Shown here: positions 1 through 8,355 of the stretch, one piece after another | Position numbering within the stretch: position 1 is the first letter of the stretch | How the letters are laid out: every line of letters starts with the position of its first letter | DNA from: Caballeronia arationis | GTDB lineage: Bacteria; Pseudomonadota; Gammaproteobacteria; Burkholderiales; Burkholderiaceae | Assembly: GCF_001544975.2 (NCBI RefSeq) | Contig: NZ_FCOG02000029.1 | Location: 1-64,000 of the forward strand | Length of the DNA: 64,000 nt | Direction of reading: 5' to 3' | The notes under the pieces: model-generated | Databases searched by the model: none | What the model was told of the DNA's origin: nothing | What the model saw: the letters and a program-made list of their open reading frames with translations, nothing else | Translations under genes and position numbers: made by a program

Positions 1-75
1 GGAAAACGGTAGCGGCATTGCCGGCTGTCCACCGCCCGAGGGCGGTCCTCGAGGACGGCTGGCGCCGCTACCGTT
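1..75 (-). terminator. Structured transcription end of flhDC
   Basis: Perfect 12-bp inverted repeat: AACGGTAGCGGC at 5-16 and its complement at 64-75. A nested hairpin (ACCGCCC / GGGCGGT) lies between the arms. Read on the minus strand, the outer stem is followed by TTTTCC, so this looks like a long rho-independent-like terminator. The right arm touches the first base of the flhC stop codon. Confidence 0.5.
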
Positions 76-737
76 CAAGCAGCCTGTGCGACCAGGCCTT
101 GTGTGCGCGGCGCAAAGAGCGCCGCATTGTCGAGCACCGATGATTCGCCCGGCACTTCATTCTGGCTCACCACCTCCAGAGCGGCTTCTTCGGTCGCCTG
201 ACGGGCGGCCGCCGCTTTCTTGGTCTTCCCCGCGCGTGACGGCGGCTGGCAGGCCCCGCACACCACGTTGTTCTGCAAATCATGTTTGTGCGCAACGAAC
301 TTGCCGGTGCAGCGGCAGCAGCGCGTGAGCTGCAGCATGTCGGCGTCGAAGAAGCGCACGAGAGTCCAGGCCCGCGTCAAATCCAGTACAGCCTCGGCGC
401 CGCTATGGTTGCAGTGCTCGAGATACAGCCGATAACCCTTGGTCAATGCGTCCAGGTGCGAGCAGCCCGCTTCGTTCTTCAGAAACACGTAGGTGTTGTA
501 GAACAGCGATGCGTGGATGTTCGCGAGCCACGTCATGTACCAGTCTGCCGAGAAGGGCAGCATCCCCTTCGGCGGCGATACGCCCTTCACTTCGCGATAA
601 AGACGGATCATGCGGTCGCGCGAAAGCGTCAGTTCGCTTTCCAGGACCTGCATCCGCGCGCCGAGTTCGATCAGTGCGATTGCGCGGAATACTTCCTGTG
701 CGTCTTCGGTCAGGCTTTTTTTCAGCATTGTGGTCAT
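75..737 (-). CDS. flhC: Flagellar transcriptional activator FlhC
   Basis: FlhC (220 aa) forms the FlhD4C2 complex that switches on class II flagellar genes. The protein starts MTTMLKKSLTEDAQ, and a zinc-binding cluster of four cysteines, CCRCTGKF followed by CGAC, lies around residues 140-160, as in the family. The frame is open further upstream, but the ATG at 737 gives the usual N-terminus. The C-terminal tail after about residue 165 is Ala-rich and variable. It follows flhD by 13 bases on the same strand, the standard flhDC operon order. Confidence 0.97.
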   Translation of the reverse strand: MTTMLKKSLTEDAQEVFRAIALIELGARMQVLESELTLSRDRMIRLYREVKGVSPPKGMLPFSADWYMTWLANIHASLFYNTYVFLKNEAGCSHLDALTKGYRLYLEHCNHSGAEAVLDLTRAWTLVRFFDADMLQLTRCCRCTGKFVAHKHDLQNNVVCGACQPPSRAGKTKKAAAARQATEEAALEVVSQNEVPGESSVLDNAALFAPRTQGLVAQAA

Positions 738-750
738 GGCTGGCCCCGTC

Positions 751-1068
751 TCAAGCGAACTGTTCGGCCGGCTGGCCGGCGAGCAGGATGGCTGCGTGCG
801 TCGGCGCAATGTCCGCGTTCTTCGCGGGTTGCGTCAGTGCCGACAGCATCGTGTGATCGTTGAAGCGGAAAAAGCACAGCAGCTGATCCGATCCCGCAAG
901 CTTCACGACCTGCGGCAGCGTGAGACCGGCCAGCAGGTCAGCGAGTTCGGCCGACAGGCCAAGCCGGAACATGCCGATGGCACGATCCTCGCGCAACATC
1001 CGCTGTGCGAGCATGATGTACGACAGGTTGATTTCGCGAATCGATTCCAGCGTTTCACGACCGTTCAT
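751..1068 (-). CDS. flhD: Flagellar transcriptional activator FlhD
   Basis: FlhD (105 aa, normal length) is the DNA-binding partner of FlhC and the first gene of the master flagellar operon. Recognisable family stretches are the N-terminal IREINLSYIMLAQRM helix and the central RLGLS...LLAGLTLPQVVKLA segment. A GGAAGCAG purine stretch precedes the ATG. Expression probably starts in the long AT-rich region upstream (1069-1784), which carries repeated TGTAACA motifs. Confidence 0.97.
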   Translation of the reverse strand: MNGRETLESIREINLSYIMLAQRMLREDRAIGMFRLGLSAELADLLAGLTLPQVVKLAGSDQLLCFFRFNDHTMLSALTQPAKNADIAPTHAAILLAGQPAEQFA

Positions 1069-1784
1069 GATTTTGCTGCTTCCAGTAATTCCCCGAACCT
1101 GGCCGGCATTTTTTGCCGATATCTTTTTTTGTGCCTCACCGGACTTAGATCCGCCCGGCTACATAATCTTTGATACAGCGTGTTACAACTTGTAACAACA
1201 CTGTGAAACGGATTGTAAGTACCGTCCGGTGGGAAATCAAGAACATCTCAATAATAATTTTCAGGAAAACAACACGTTGATTCGGTAAGTTTTTCAGTCT
1301 TTTTCCGGGAGTTTGTAACAGGAAAAAGTAACCGATCCCTTTTATCTTTTTGGGCATTCCGACACGTGATTACCGAGTATCTGTAACAAGGTGCAAACCG
1401 GTAATTTCAAGACAGAAACGAAGGAATTGGCCCACTCGTTGACAGTGCGCAAAACAGAATAAGCGGGGCCGGAGTAAGCGAGGTACGACGACTCGCCGCG
1501 GCGCCTTCTAACGACCGATTAAGCGTGTAAATCGCAGGCGGGAAGGGAAAGGCGCATGAATTAAACGCGGGCTGCAATAAGGATGTTTCGCCGGAAGGCG
1601 AGAATCCGGGCGCGCATGTTCAGAAATACGGTCGCGAATCGCCGCCTGACGCTCCGCAATATGGGCCTTGGCCGGGCGAACGTTCGATAGGCCCGAAATA
1701 TGCGCGCAAATGGTATCTTCGGCAGCGGCCAGGGTAATTCCCGCTGCTTCATTCCAAATACTCACGAGCAAAACAGGATTCGTA
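1069..1784. promoter_or_regulatory. AT-rich regulatory region between flhD and the chemotaxis hybrid gene
   Basis: About 700 bases without a credible gene, clearly richer in A/T (especially 1090-1450) than the rest of the window. It contains a 7-bp inverted repeat TGTTACA-act-TGTAACA at 1181-1197 and further TGTAACA copies at 1314-1320 and 1382-1388. It must hold the flhDC promoter (minus) and probably the promoter of the gene at 1785 (plus). The regulator that would bind is not identifiable from sequence. Confidence 0.6.
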
Positions 1785-4700
1785 GTGACCGATAGCACTA
1801 CAACGCCGGAGCCATCGCTCGACCCATCCGAAACCGCCGCCGCCGATGCCGGCACCATGTTCGCCAAAAGCGCGCTCAATTTCCCCGTTGTGGGGCTGGG
1901 CGGCTCGGCGGGCGGTCTGCAAGCCCTGATTCGCTTCTTCGAAAACGCGCCCACCGACATGGGAATGGCGTTCGTCGCGGTACTGCATCTGTCGCCGAAT
2001 CACGTCAGCACAGCCCACGAAGTGCTGCGCCGCGCGACGCGCATGCGCGTCGTCCAGGTGAGCGAGCCGGTTCCGATCGAGCGCAATCACGTCTATGTCA
2101 TCGCGCCGGCCAAGAGCCTGACGATGATCGACGGCCATCTGCGCGTGCGCGACGCGGCGCCGTCGGGCGGGCGTCCGGTCACCATCGACACGTTTTTCCG
2201 CAGTCTCGCCGAAGCACACGGCCAGCACGCGATGAGCATCGTCCTTTCGGGCACCGGCAGCGACGGCGCCGTAGGCCTCGCGCGGGTGAAGGAAGTGGGC
2301 GGCGTCACGTTTGCGCAGGAGCCCAACGACGCCGAATACGGCGAGATGCCGCAGAGCGCCATCGCGACGGGCCAGGTCGACCTCGTGCTGCCGGTCGTCG
2401 AGATGCCGCAGAAGCTGCTCGAACTCTGGGCCAACGCGAAGCGCATCAGCCTGCCCGCGCTCGCACCGCGCACGAGCAAGGTGGCACCCGGCCCGGACGC
2501 CGGCTCGCGTGCCGAGGAAGCGCTGCAGGACATTCTCACGAGCCTGCGCGCGCGTACCGGCCACGACTTTCGCCACTACAAGCGCGCCACGATGCTGCGC
2601 CGGATCGAACGGCGGCTGCAGGTGAACGCGCTGCCCGATCTCGTCACGTATCGCGATTTCCTGCAAGGCAATCCGCGCGAAACGGGCGCGCTCCTCGCCG
2701 ACATGCTGATCGGCGTGACCAATTTCTTCCGTGACCGCGAAGCGTTCGAGGCGTTCGCGCGCGACGTGCTGCCCGAAATCTACGAGCGCAAGCGTGATCA
2801 CGACCAGGTGCGGGTCTGGGTGGCGGGGTGTTCGTCGGGCGAAGAGGCGTACACGCTCGCGATGCTCTTCACCGAGCACCAGAACGCGGCGCGCTCGCCG
2901 GCCGCGCTGCAGCTTTTCGCCACCGACATCGACGAGAGCGCGGTCGCGAGGGCGCGTACCGGCGTCTACCCGGATTCGATCGTCACCGACGTCCCGCCGG
3001 ACATCCTGCGGCAGTTCTTCGCGAAGAGCGCGAGCCGCTACGAGGTGCTGAAGCCGGTGCGCGAGAAAATCCTGTTCGCGCTCCACAACGTGCTGCGCGA
3101 TCCGCCGTTTTCGCGGCTCGACGTCGTGTCGTGCCGCAATCTGCTGATCTATCTCGACCGCACGGTGCAGCGCCAGGTGCTGGAGATGTTCCACTTCGCG
3201 CTCTATCCGAACGGGTATCTGTTCCTCGGCAGCTCGGAATCGGCGGATTCGGTGGAGGACCTCTTCAGCGTCGTCGACAAGAAACACCGCATCTATCGCG
3301 CGAAGGCGATCGCGCAGCCGCGCCGGCCGTCGATGATGACGCCCGCCGTGACCGGCCAGACGCCCGGGCCCGCCGTCGCCGATCCCGCGTCCGCGCTGAT
3401 TCCGGCGCGCCGCAACTTCTCGTTCAGCGCGCTGCACCAGCGCGTGCTGGAGCAGTACGCGCCGCCCAGCATCATCGTGAACCGCGATTCGAAGATCGTG
3501 CACATGTCCGAGAACGTCGGACGCTTTTTGCGCTACGTGGGCGGCGAGCCGTCGAGCAACGTGATTGCGCTGGTGCTGCCGGAATTGCGGCTCGACCTGC
3601 GTACGGCGCTCTTCCAGGCGCTGCAGACGGGCAACAGCGTCGAGGCGCGGCGCGTGCGCCTCGTGCGGGACGCGCGCCCGTGCTATGTGACGATGACGGT
3701 GCGCCCCTTCCACGACGCCGACGCCGACGCCGATTTCGTGCTCGTGCTGTTCGACGAAGTGCAGGAGGCCATGACCGACGGGCTCCCGGCCACTGCCGAG
3801 GCCAGTACCGATTCCGTGCTGATGCAGCTCGAACGCGAGGTCCAGCGCAGCAAGGAGCAGTTGCAGCGCACGATCGAACAGTACGAGACGTCGACCGAAG
3901 AACTGAAGGCGTCGAACGAGGAATTGCAGGCGATCAACGAGGAACTGCGTTCGGCCACCGAAGAACTCGAAACCAGCAAGGAAGAACTGCAGTCGGTCAA
4001 CGAGGAGCTCATCACCGTCAATAGCGAGCTGCAGTCGAAGATCGAGGAAACCGGCAAGGCCAACGACGATCTCCAGAACCTGATTGCGTCGAGCGACATC
4101 GCGACCATCTTCGTCGACCGCGCGATGCGCGTGAAACGCTATACGCCGAGCGCGACGGGCGTCTTCAACCTGATCGGCGCGGACGTGGGCCGCTCGCTCT
4201 TCGACATCACGCACCGGCTGCATTACCCCGAACTCGCGGACGATGTCGCCGCGACCTTCCAGTCGCTGCGCTTGATCGAACGCCAGGTCTCGAGCAGCGA
4301 CGAGCGCTGGTTCCTCGCGCGGCTCCTGCCGTACCGCACGGGCGACGATCGCATCGACGGCGCAGTGCTGACGCTGATCGACATCACCGCGCGCCGGCGC
4401 GCCGAGGAAGAAGCGCGAGAAGGCGCGGAGCGGCTGCGGCTCGCGGCGCAGACCACCAACGACTACGCGATCATCGTGCAGGACCCGGAGGGCGTGATCC
4501 GGAGCTGGAACGCGGGCGCCGTGCGCGTGTTCGGCTATTTGGAGAGCGAGGCGCTCGGCAGGAACATCGAGATGATCTTCACGCCCGAGGACCGCGCGGA
4601 GGGCGTGCCCGCGCGCGAGCGCGAGACGGCCGCCGCCGACGGCCGCGCCGACGACGAACGCTGGCACGTCGCGAAAAGCGGGCGCCGGGTGTTCTGCAGC

Positions 4701-5966
4701 GGCGTGGTGACGCCGTTGTCGGACCCGGAATTCGCCGGCTACGCGAAGATCGCGCGCGATCTCACGGACCGCAAGTCGGTCGAGGACATGCGCCAGGTGC
4801 AGCTTTCTCAGGAGCGCCTCGTGCGCGAGCGCGCCGAGGCCGCGAACCGCCTGAAGGACGATTTCCTCGCCGTGCTCTCGCACGAACTGAAACATCCGCT
4901 CAATCTCATCAACGTGAAGGCGGAATTGCTGCCGCGCCTGCCCGAGTCGCGCGGGGTGCCGGCGATCGTCGAGGCCGCCGACGCGATCCAGCGCGCGGTG
5001 CTGAGCCAGGCGCAGATCATCGACGACCTGCTCGACCTGTCGCGCGTGCGCACCGGCAAGCTCGCACTGAAGCTCGCACTGACCGATCTGGCGCCGACCA
5101 TGGCGTCGATCTGCGATGCGATGGAGGGCGACGCCGCCGCGCGCGGCGTCACGCTTTCGCTTACGACGGCAGCCAAACCGGCGCTCGCGAAAGTCGATCC
5201 GGTGCGCTTCGAACAGATCGTGTGGAACCTGGTCAGCAATGCGCTGAAGTTCACGCCGGCGGGCGGCAAGGTGAACATCGGCCTGACGCGCGACGGCGCG
5301 AACCTGTGCATCGAAGTGGCGGACACGGGCGAGGGCATCGAGCCGCAATTCCTGCCGCACATCTTCGACATGTTTTCGCAGGCGAACGAGGCGCGCCGCA
5401 AGTCGGGCGTCGGGCTAGGCATCGGGCTCGCGCTCGTGAAGCAGCTGGTCGAGATGCATGCGGGGCGCGTCGCGGTGCGCTCGGACGGGCACGGCAAGGG
5501 CACGTGCATCACGGTGTGGCTGCCGCCCGCGGGCGACGACGCCGCGCTGCCCGGCGCGCTGCCGGGCGAATCGAGCGTGCTCGCGGGATTGTCGCTTCTC
5601 GTCGTCGACGACGATGTCGAAACCGGCCACGCGCTCGGCTCGCTGCTGACGCTGGAAGGCGCGCGGGTTGCGACGGCCACGAACGGCGCCGAAGCGCTGG
5701 CGGAGCTCGAGCGCGAGCGCTACGACCTGCTAGTCTGCGACGTCGGAATGCCGGTGATGGACGGCTATCAGCTGATGCGCGAAGTCCGCTCGATCTCCGT
5801 GCTCGCGGCACTTCCGGCAGTCGCCCTGACCGGATACAGCGGCGCGGCGCAGGAGCAGAAGACCTTGCAGGCGGGCTTCGATGCGCATCTGACCAAGCCG
5901 GTTTCGCTCGCAGCGCTGATCGGAGCCGTGGAGCAGGTGATGCTGAAGAGGCCGGCGGCCGGCTGA
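1785..5966 (+). CDS. CheB/CheR hybrid sensor kinase with PAS and receiver domains
   Basis: Large (1393 aa) cytoplasmic signalling protein. Domains in order: CheB methylesterase (about 30-210; GLGGSAGG nucleophile loop, HLSPNH, GTGSDGA Asp), CheR methyltransferase (about 245-500; VWVAGCSSGEEAYT SAM loop), PAS-like segment, long heptad coiled coil rich in EELK/NEEL repeats (about 685-790), two PAS domains, HisKA (LSHELKHPLN phospho-His), HATPase_c (DTGEGIEPQ, GVGLGIGLALV) and a C-terminal receiver (VVDDD, CDVGMPVMDG Asp, LTKP). No membrane segment. GTG at 1785 has AGGA upstream; an ATG at 1857 is the alternative. It stands alone beside flhDC, but its partner receptor is unknown. Confidence 0.93.
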   Translation: MTDSTTTPEPSLDPSETAAADAGTMFAKSALNFPVVGLGGSAGGLQALIRFFENAPTDMGMAFVAVLHLSPNHVSTAHEVLRRATRMRVVQVSEPVPIERNHVYVIAPAKSLTMIDGHLRVRDAAPSGGRPVTIDTFFRSLAEAHGQHAMSIVLSGTGSDGAVGLARVKEVGGVTFAQEPNDAEYGEMPQSAIATGQVDLVLPVVEMPQKLLELWANAKRISLPALAPRTSKVAPGPDAGSRAEEALQDILTSLRARTGHDFRHYKRATMLRRIERRLQVNALPDLVTYRDFLQGNPRETGALLADMLIGVTNFFRDREAFEAFARDVLPEIYERKRDHDQVRVWVAGCSSGEEAYTLAMLFTEHQNAARSPAALQLFATDIDESAVARARTGVYPDSIVTDVPPDILRQFFAKSASRYEVLKPVREKILFALHNVLRDPPFSRLDVVSCRNLLIYLDRTVQRQVLEMFHFALYPNGYLFLGSSESADSVEDLFSVVDKKHRIYRAKAIAQPRRPSMMTPAVTGQTPGPAVADPASALIPARRNFSFSALHQRVLEQYAPPSIIVNRDSKIVHMSENVGRFLRYVGGEPSSNVIALVLPELRLDLRTALFQALQTGNSVEARRVRLVRDARPCYVTMTVRPFHDADADADFVLVLFDEVQEAMTDGLPATAEASTDSVLMQLEREVQRSKEQLQRTIEQYETSTEELKASNEELQAINEELRSATEELETSKEELQSVNEELITVNSELQSKIEETGKANDDLQNLIASSDIATIFVDRAMRVKRYTPSATGVFNLIGADVGRSLFDITHRLHYPELADDVAATFQSLRLIERQVSSSDERWFLARLLPYRTGDDRIDGAVLTLIDITARRRAEEEAREGAERLRLAAQTTNDYAIIVQDPEGVIRSWNAGAVRVFGYLESEALGRNIEMIFTPEDRAEGVPARERETAAADGRADDERWHVAKSGRRVFCSGVVTPLSDPEFAGYAKIARDLTDRKSVEDMRQVQLSQERLVRERAEAANRLKDDFLAVLSHELKHPLNLINVKAELLPRLPESRGVPAIVEAADAIQRAVLSQAQIIDDLLDLSRVRTGKLALKLALTDLAPTMASICDAMEGDAAARGVTLSLTTAAKPALAKVDPVRFEQIVWNLVSNALKFTPAGGKVNIGLTRDGANLCIEVADTGEGIEPQFLPHIFDMFSQANEARRKSGVGLGIGLALVKQLVEMHAGRVAVRSDGHGKGTCITVWLPPAGDDAALPGALPGESSVLAGLSLLVVDDDVETGHALGSLLTLEGARVATATNGAEALAELERERYDLLVCDVGMPVMDGYQLMREVRSISVLAALPAVALTGYSGAAQEQKTLQAGFDAHLTKPVSLAALIGAVEQVMLKRPAAG

Positions 5967-5987
5967 CGCCAGCGCGGCTGTCGGCGG

Positions 5988-7259
5988 TCACTTGTGCAGC
6001 GCGTGGCGGAGTGTCGTCACGTCGCGTGCGGTGACGGGGCGCGCGTCGTTTCCCCACGACGTGCGCACGAACGTGACGACCTGCGCGATCTGCAAGTCGG
6101 TCAACTGGCCGGCGAACGACGGCATTTTTTCGCGCTTCGGCCCGCTTCGGGTGTCCGCGCTGTTCCCGCCTTCGACGACGAGGCGCAAGAGCGATGCCGT
6201 ATCGGGGGAAAGCACGGCCGGATTGCCCGCGAGACGCGGATACTTGCGCGGCTCGCCGCCGCCGTCCGCCTGGTGGCATTTCGCGCAATAGGCGAGATAG
6301 ATGCCCGCGCCGGGACGCGCCGGCTCGCCGGTGCGGATCGACTCCGCGCTGACTTTCGCCGCGAGCGAACGCGACGCATACGCTCCGGAGCTTTCGCGCG
6401 CGGGCAGGCTCTTCAGATAGACGGCGATCGCGTTGAGGTCGTCGTCGTCGAGGTACTGCGTGCTGTCCTCTACCACCTGCACCATGCTGCCGAATGCGAC
6501 CTGTCCGCCGCCGTGGCCGCTCTTCAGGAACGACGCGATATCGGCCGCGCCTAGCCTTCCCAGGCCCGCGCCGGGGTCGCCCGTGAGATTGGGCGCGAAC
6601 CAGTGATCGTTCGTTCCGCCCGTGAGATATTTCGGCGACGACTCCGTGTAGCCGCGCTCCTCGTACGCGGGGCCGCGCGGCGTGTGGCACGCGCCGCAAT
6701 GCCCGAGCGATTGCACGAGATACGCGCCGCGGTTCCATTGCGCGTCGCGGTCGGTGCGCGGCGCGTAGTGGCCGGCCGGCGCGAACGCCAGGTTCCAAAA
6801 AGCGAGCGCCCAGCGCTGATCGAACGGAAAAGGCAGGCGTGTCGGCGGCGCGGCGACCGGAACGGGCGTCACGCCGTGCATGAAATACGCGTAGAGCGCG
6901 CGCATGTCGTCGTCATCGATCCTGGAAAACGACGGGTAGGGCATCGCGGGATAGAGATGCTTGCCGCCGGGTGCCACGCCCTCACGCAACGCCCGCGCGA
7001 AATCCTCGTAGCGATACTTGCCGATGCCCGCGACCGGGTCCGGCGTGATGTTGCTCGTCATGATCGTGCCGAACGGCGAGCCCATGCCGAGTCCGCCCGC
7101 GAACGGCGCGCCGCCTTTGGGCGCCGTGTGGCAGCCGGCGCAGTCGGCGGCTTTCGCGAGATAGGCGCCGCGCGCGACGAGCGCCGCGTCTTCGGCACGA
7201 GCAACGAGCGGCATGACGAGGGCGATCAAGCACAGAATGGGGAGCACGGCGCGCTTCAT
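5988..7259 (-). CDS. Tri-haem cytochrome c (alcohol dehydrogenase-type cytochrome subunit)
   Basis: Exported 423-aa cytochrome c with three CXXCH haem sites (CAGCH near residue 37, CGACH near 185, CAKCH near 315) and a Sec signal peptide ending ...PLVARA before EDAAL. The arrangement matches the membrane-bound cytochrome subunit of alcohol/gluconate dehydrogenases. Here it is the last gene of the oxidase operon, 5 bases after the small membrane protein. It therefore probably feeds electrons to the oxidase or links it to a dehydrogenase. The start was set at the ATG giving the signal peptide; the frame stays open 120 codons upstream. Confidence 0.9.
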   Translation of the reverse strand: MKRAVLPILCLIALVMPLVARAEDAALVARGAYLAKAADCAGCHTAPKGGAPFAGGLGMGSPFGTIMTSNITPDPVAGIGKYRYEDFARALREGVAPGGKHLYPAMPYPSFSRIDDDDMRALYAYFMHGVTPVPVAAPPTRLPFPFDQRWALAFWNLAFAPAGHYAPRTDRDAQWNRGAYLVQSLGHCGACHTPRGPAYEERGYTESSPKYLTGGTNDHWFAPNLTGDPGAGLGRLGAADIASFLKSGHGGGQVAFGSMVQVVEDSTQYLDDDDLNAIAVYLKSLPARESSGAYASRSLAAKVSAESIRTGEPARPGAGIYLAYCAKCHQADGGGEPRKYPRLAGNPAVLSPDTASLLRLVVEGGNSADTRSGPKREKMPSFAGQLTDLQIAQVVTFVRTSWGNDARPVTARDVTTLRHALHK

Positions 7260-7264
7260 CGCGA

Positions 7265-7735
7265 TCACCACGGCTTGCACGGCGAGACGATTAGCGCCGC
7301 GGTCGCCGTGGCGAGCACGCCGAGCACGAAAATCGAACTCGCGATCACGCCGACGAGCGACAGAAAGCGCACCGGTCCCTGGATCGGGTGCGCGATCCGT
7401 GCGCCCGCGAGCCTCGCTGCCCCGAGCGCGTCCTCGCGGCGGACGTCGCGCAGGCTGCGCCACGCGGCCGCGAATCCACCGAACGCGACGGCGAGGCACA
7501 CCGCGCTGACGCCGCCGATCAGCGGAGCGAGCGACGGAACGACAGGCCGCGCGAGCGGTGTCTGCAGCGGGTAGCACGTCTGTGCGGCGAGCGCCTCGCA
7601 CACGCAGATCTGCACGATCCACGCGAGCGGCGCACCGAGCAGACCGTACAGCAGGCTCAGCCAGTGCGAGGACGCGCGCCGGTTCGCGGATCGGGAGCCC
7701 GGCGCGCGCGGCGGCCGGGCGGATGGCGGATTCAC
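7265..7735 (-). CDS. Small integral membrane protein of the oxidase operon
   Basis: About 156 aa with a basic Pro/Arg-rich N-terminus and about three hydrophobic helices (LLYGLLGAPLAWIVQICVC, the PLIGG...AVAFGGFAAAW segment and the C-terminal SLVGVIASSIFVLGV segment). I do not recognise a catalytic family. It lies between subunit III and the cytochrome c gene, consistent with an accessory or assembly subunit of this oxidase. GTG at 7735 follows GAGGAAAC; a TTG at 7750 overlapping the subunit III stop is an alternative. Confidence 0.7.
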   Translation of the reverse strand: MNPPSARPPRAPGSRSANRRASSHWLSLLYGLLGAPLAWIVQICVCEALAAQTCYPLQTPLARPVVPSLAPLIGGVSAVCLAVAFGGFAAAWRSLRDVRREDALGAARLAGARIAHPIQGPVRFLSLVGVIASSIFVLGVLATATAALIVSPCKPW

Positions 7736-7746
7736 GGGCGGTTTCC

Positions 7747-8355
7747 TCAAAGAACGAACGGGCTCAGATACAGCGTCGAGAAAATGAACAACCAGACGAT
7801 GTCGACGAAATGCCAGTACATGCCGCCTATCGTGAGCGGCGCGTGGCGCGCTTTGTCGAAGTAGGCGAGCGCGGTCCAGACGAGGAGCAGCATCAGCACC
7901 ACGAGCCCGACGATAACGTGCGCCATGTGGAAGCCGGTGATCGTGAAGTAAAGCGAACCGTAGAGGTGCGTAGACGGACCGTACGGATGGTCACGCCACT
8001 CCTTCAGTTGCACGCCGACGAACACGATGCCGAGCACGATCGCAACTAGCATCGCGCAGGCGGCGCGCTTCGGTCTGCCGCGCACGACGAGGCGCTCGCA
8101 CAGCCAGACGAAGCCGCTGCTCGACAGCAGAACGACCGTATTCCACGCGGCAGGCGCGATCTTCGGCAGGCCTTCGGGCGGCCAGTGAGTGCCGCTTTGT
8201 GAATAGAGATACAGGTACGAGAAGATCAGATAGCCGAACAGCGCGGCTTCGGTGCCGATCAGCGTCCACATGCCCCAGTAGCCGCCCGGGCGTCGGCCCA
8301 CGCTTCCGACGGGCAGCGCGCGCGAAGTATCGAATGCGCCGAGCGGTTCAGCCAT
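7747..8355 (-). CDS. Cytochrome c oxidase subunit III
   Basis: 202-aa multi-pass protein of the CyoC/CtaE family, with about five membrane helices. Family stretches include GYWGMWTLIGTEAALFGYL, a FTITGFHMAHVIVGL helix and a C-terminal HFVDIVWLFIF helix. It stabilises the catalytic subunit I in the cytoplasmic membrane. The start codon overlaps the end of subunit I by 8 bases and is preceded by GGAGG, so translation is probably coupled. Confidence 0.93.
   Translation of the reverse strand: MAEPLGAFDTSRALPVGSVGRRPGGYWGMWTLIGTEAALFGYLIFSYLYLYSQSGTHWPPEGLPKIAPAAWNTVVLLSSSGFVWLCERLVVRGRPKRAACAMLVAIVLGIVFVGVQLKEWRDHPYGPSTHLYGSLYFTITGFHMAHVIVGLVVLMLLLVWTALAYFDKARHAPLTIGGMYWHFVDIVWLFIFSTLYLSPFVL

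Noticed and set aside
1145..1357. 70-codon open frame on the minus strand upstream of flhD
   Set aside because: It lies in AT-rich DNA with promoter-like motifs, has no ribosome site and a low-complexity Lys/Arg/Ile composition unlike neighbours.
1749..5360. Very long open frame antisense to the CheB-CheR hybrid
   Set aside because: Shadow of high-GC codon bias; Arg/Ala/His-rich with no domain, while the plus-strand frame encodes clear domains.
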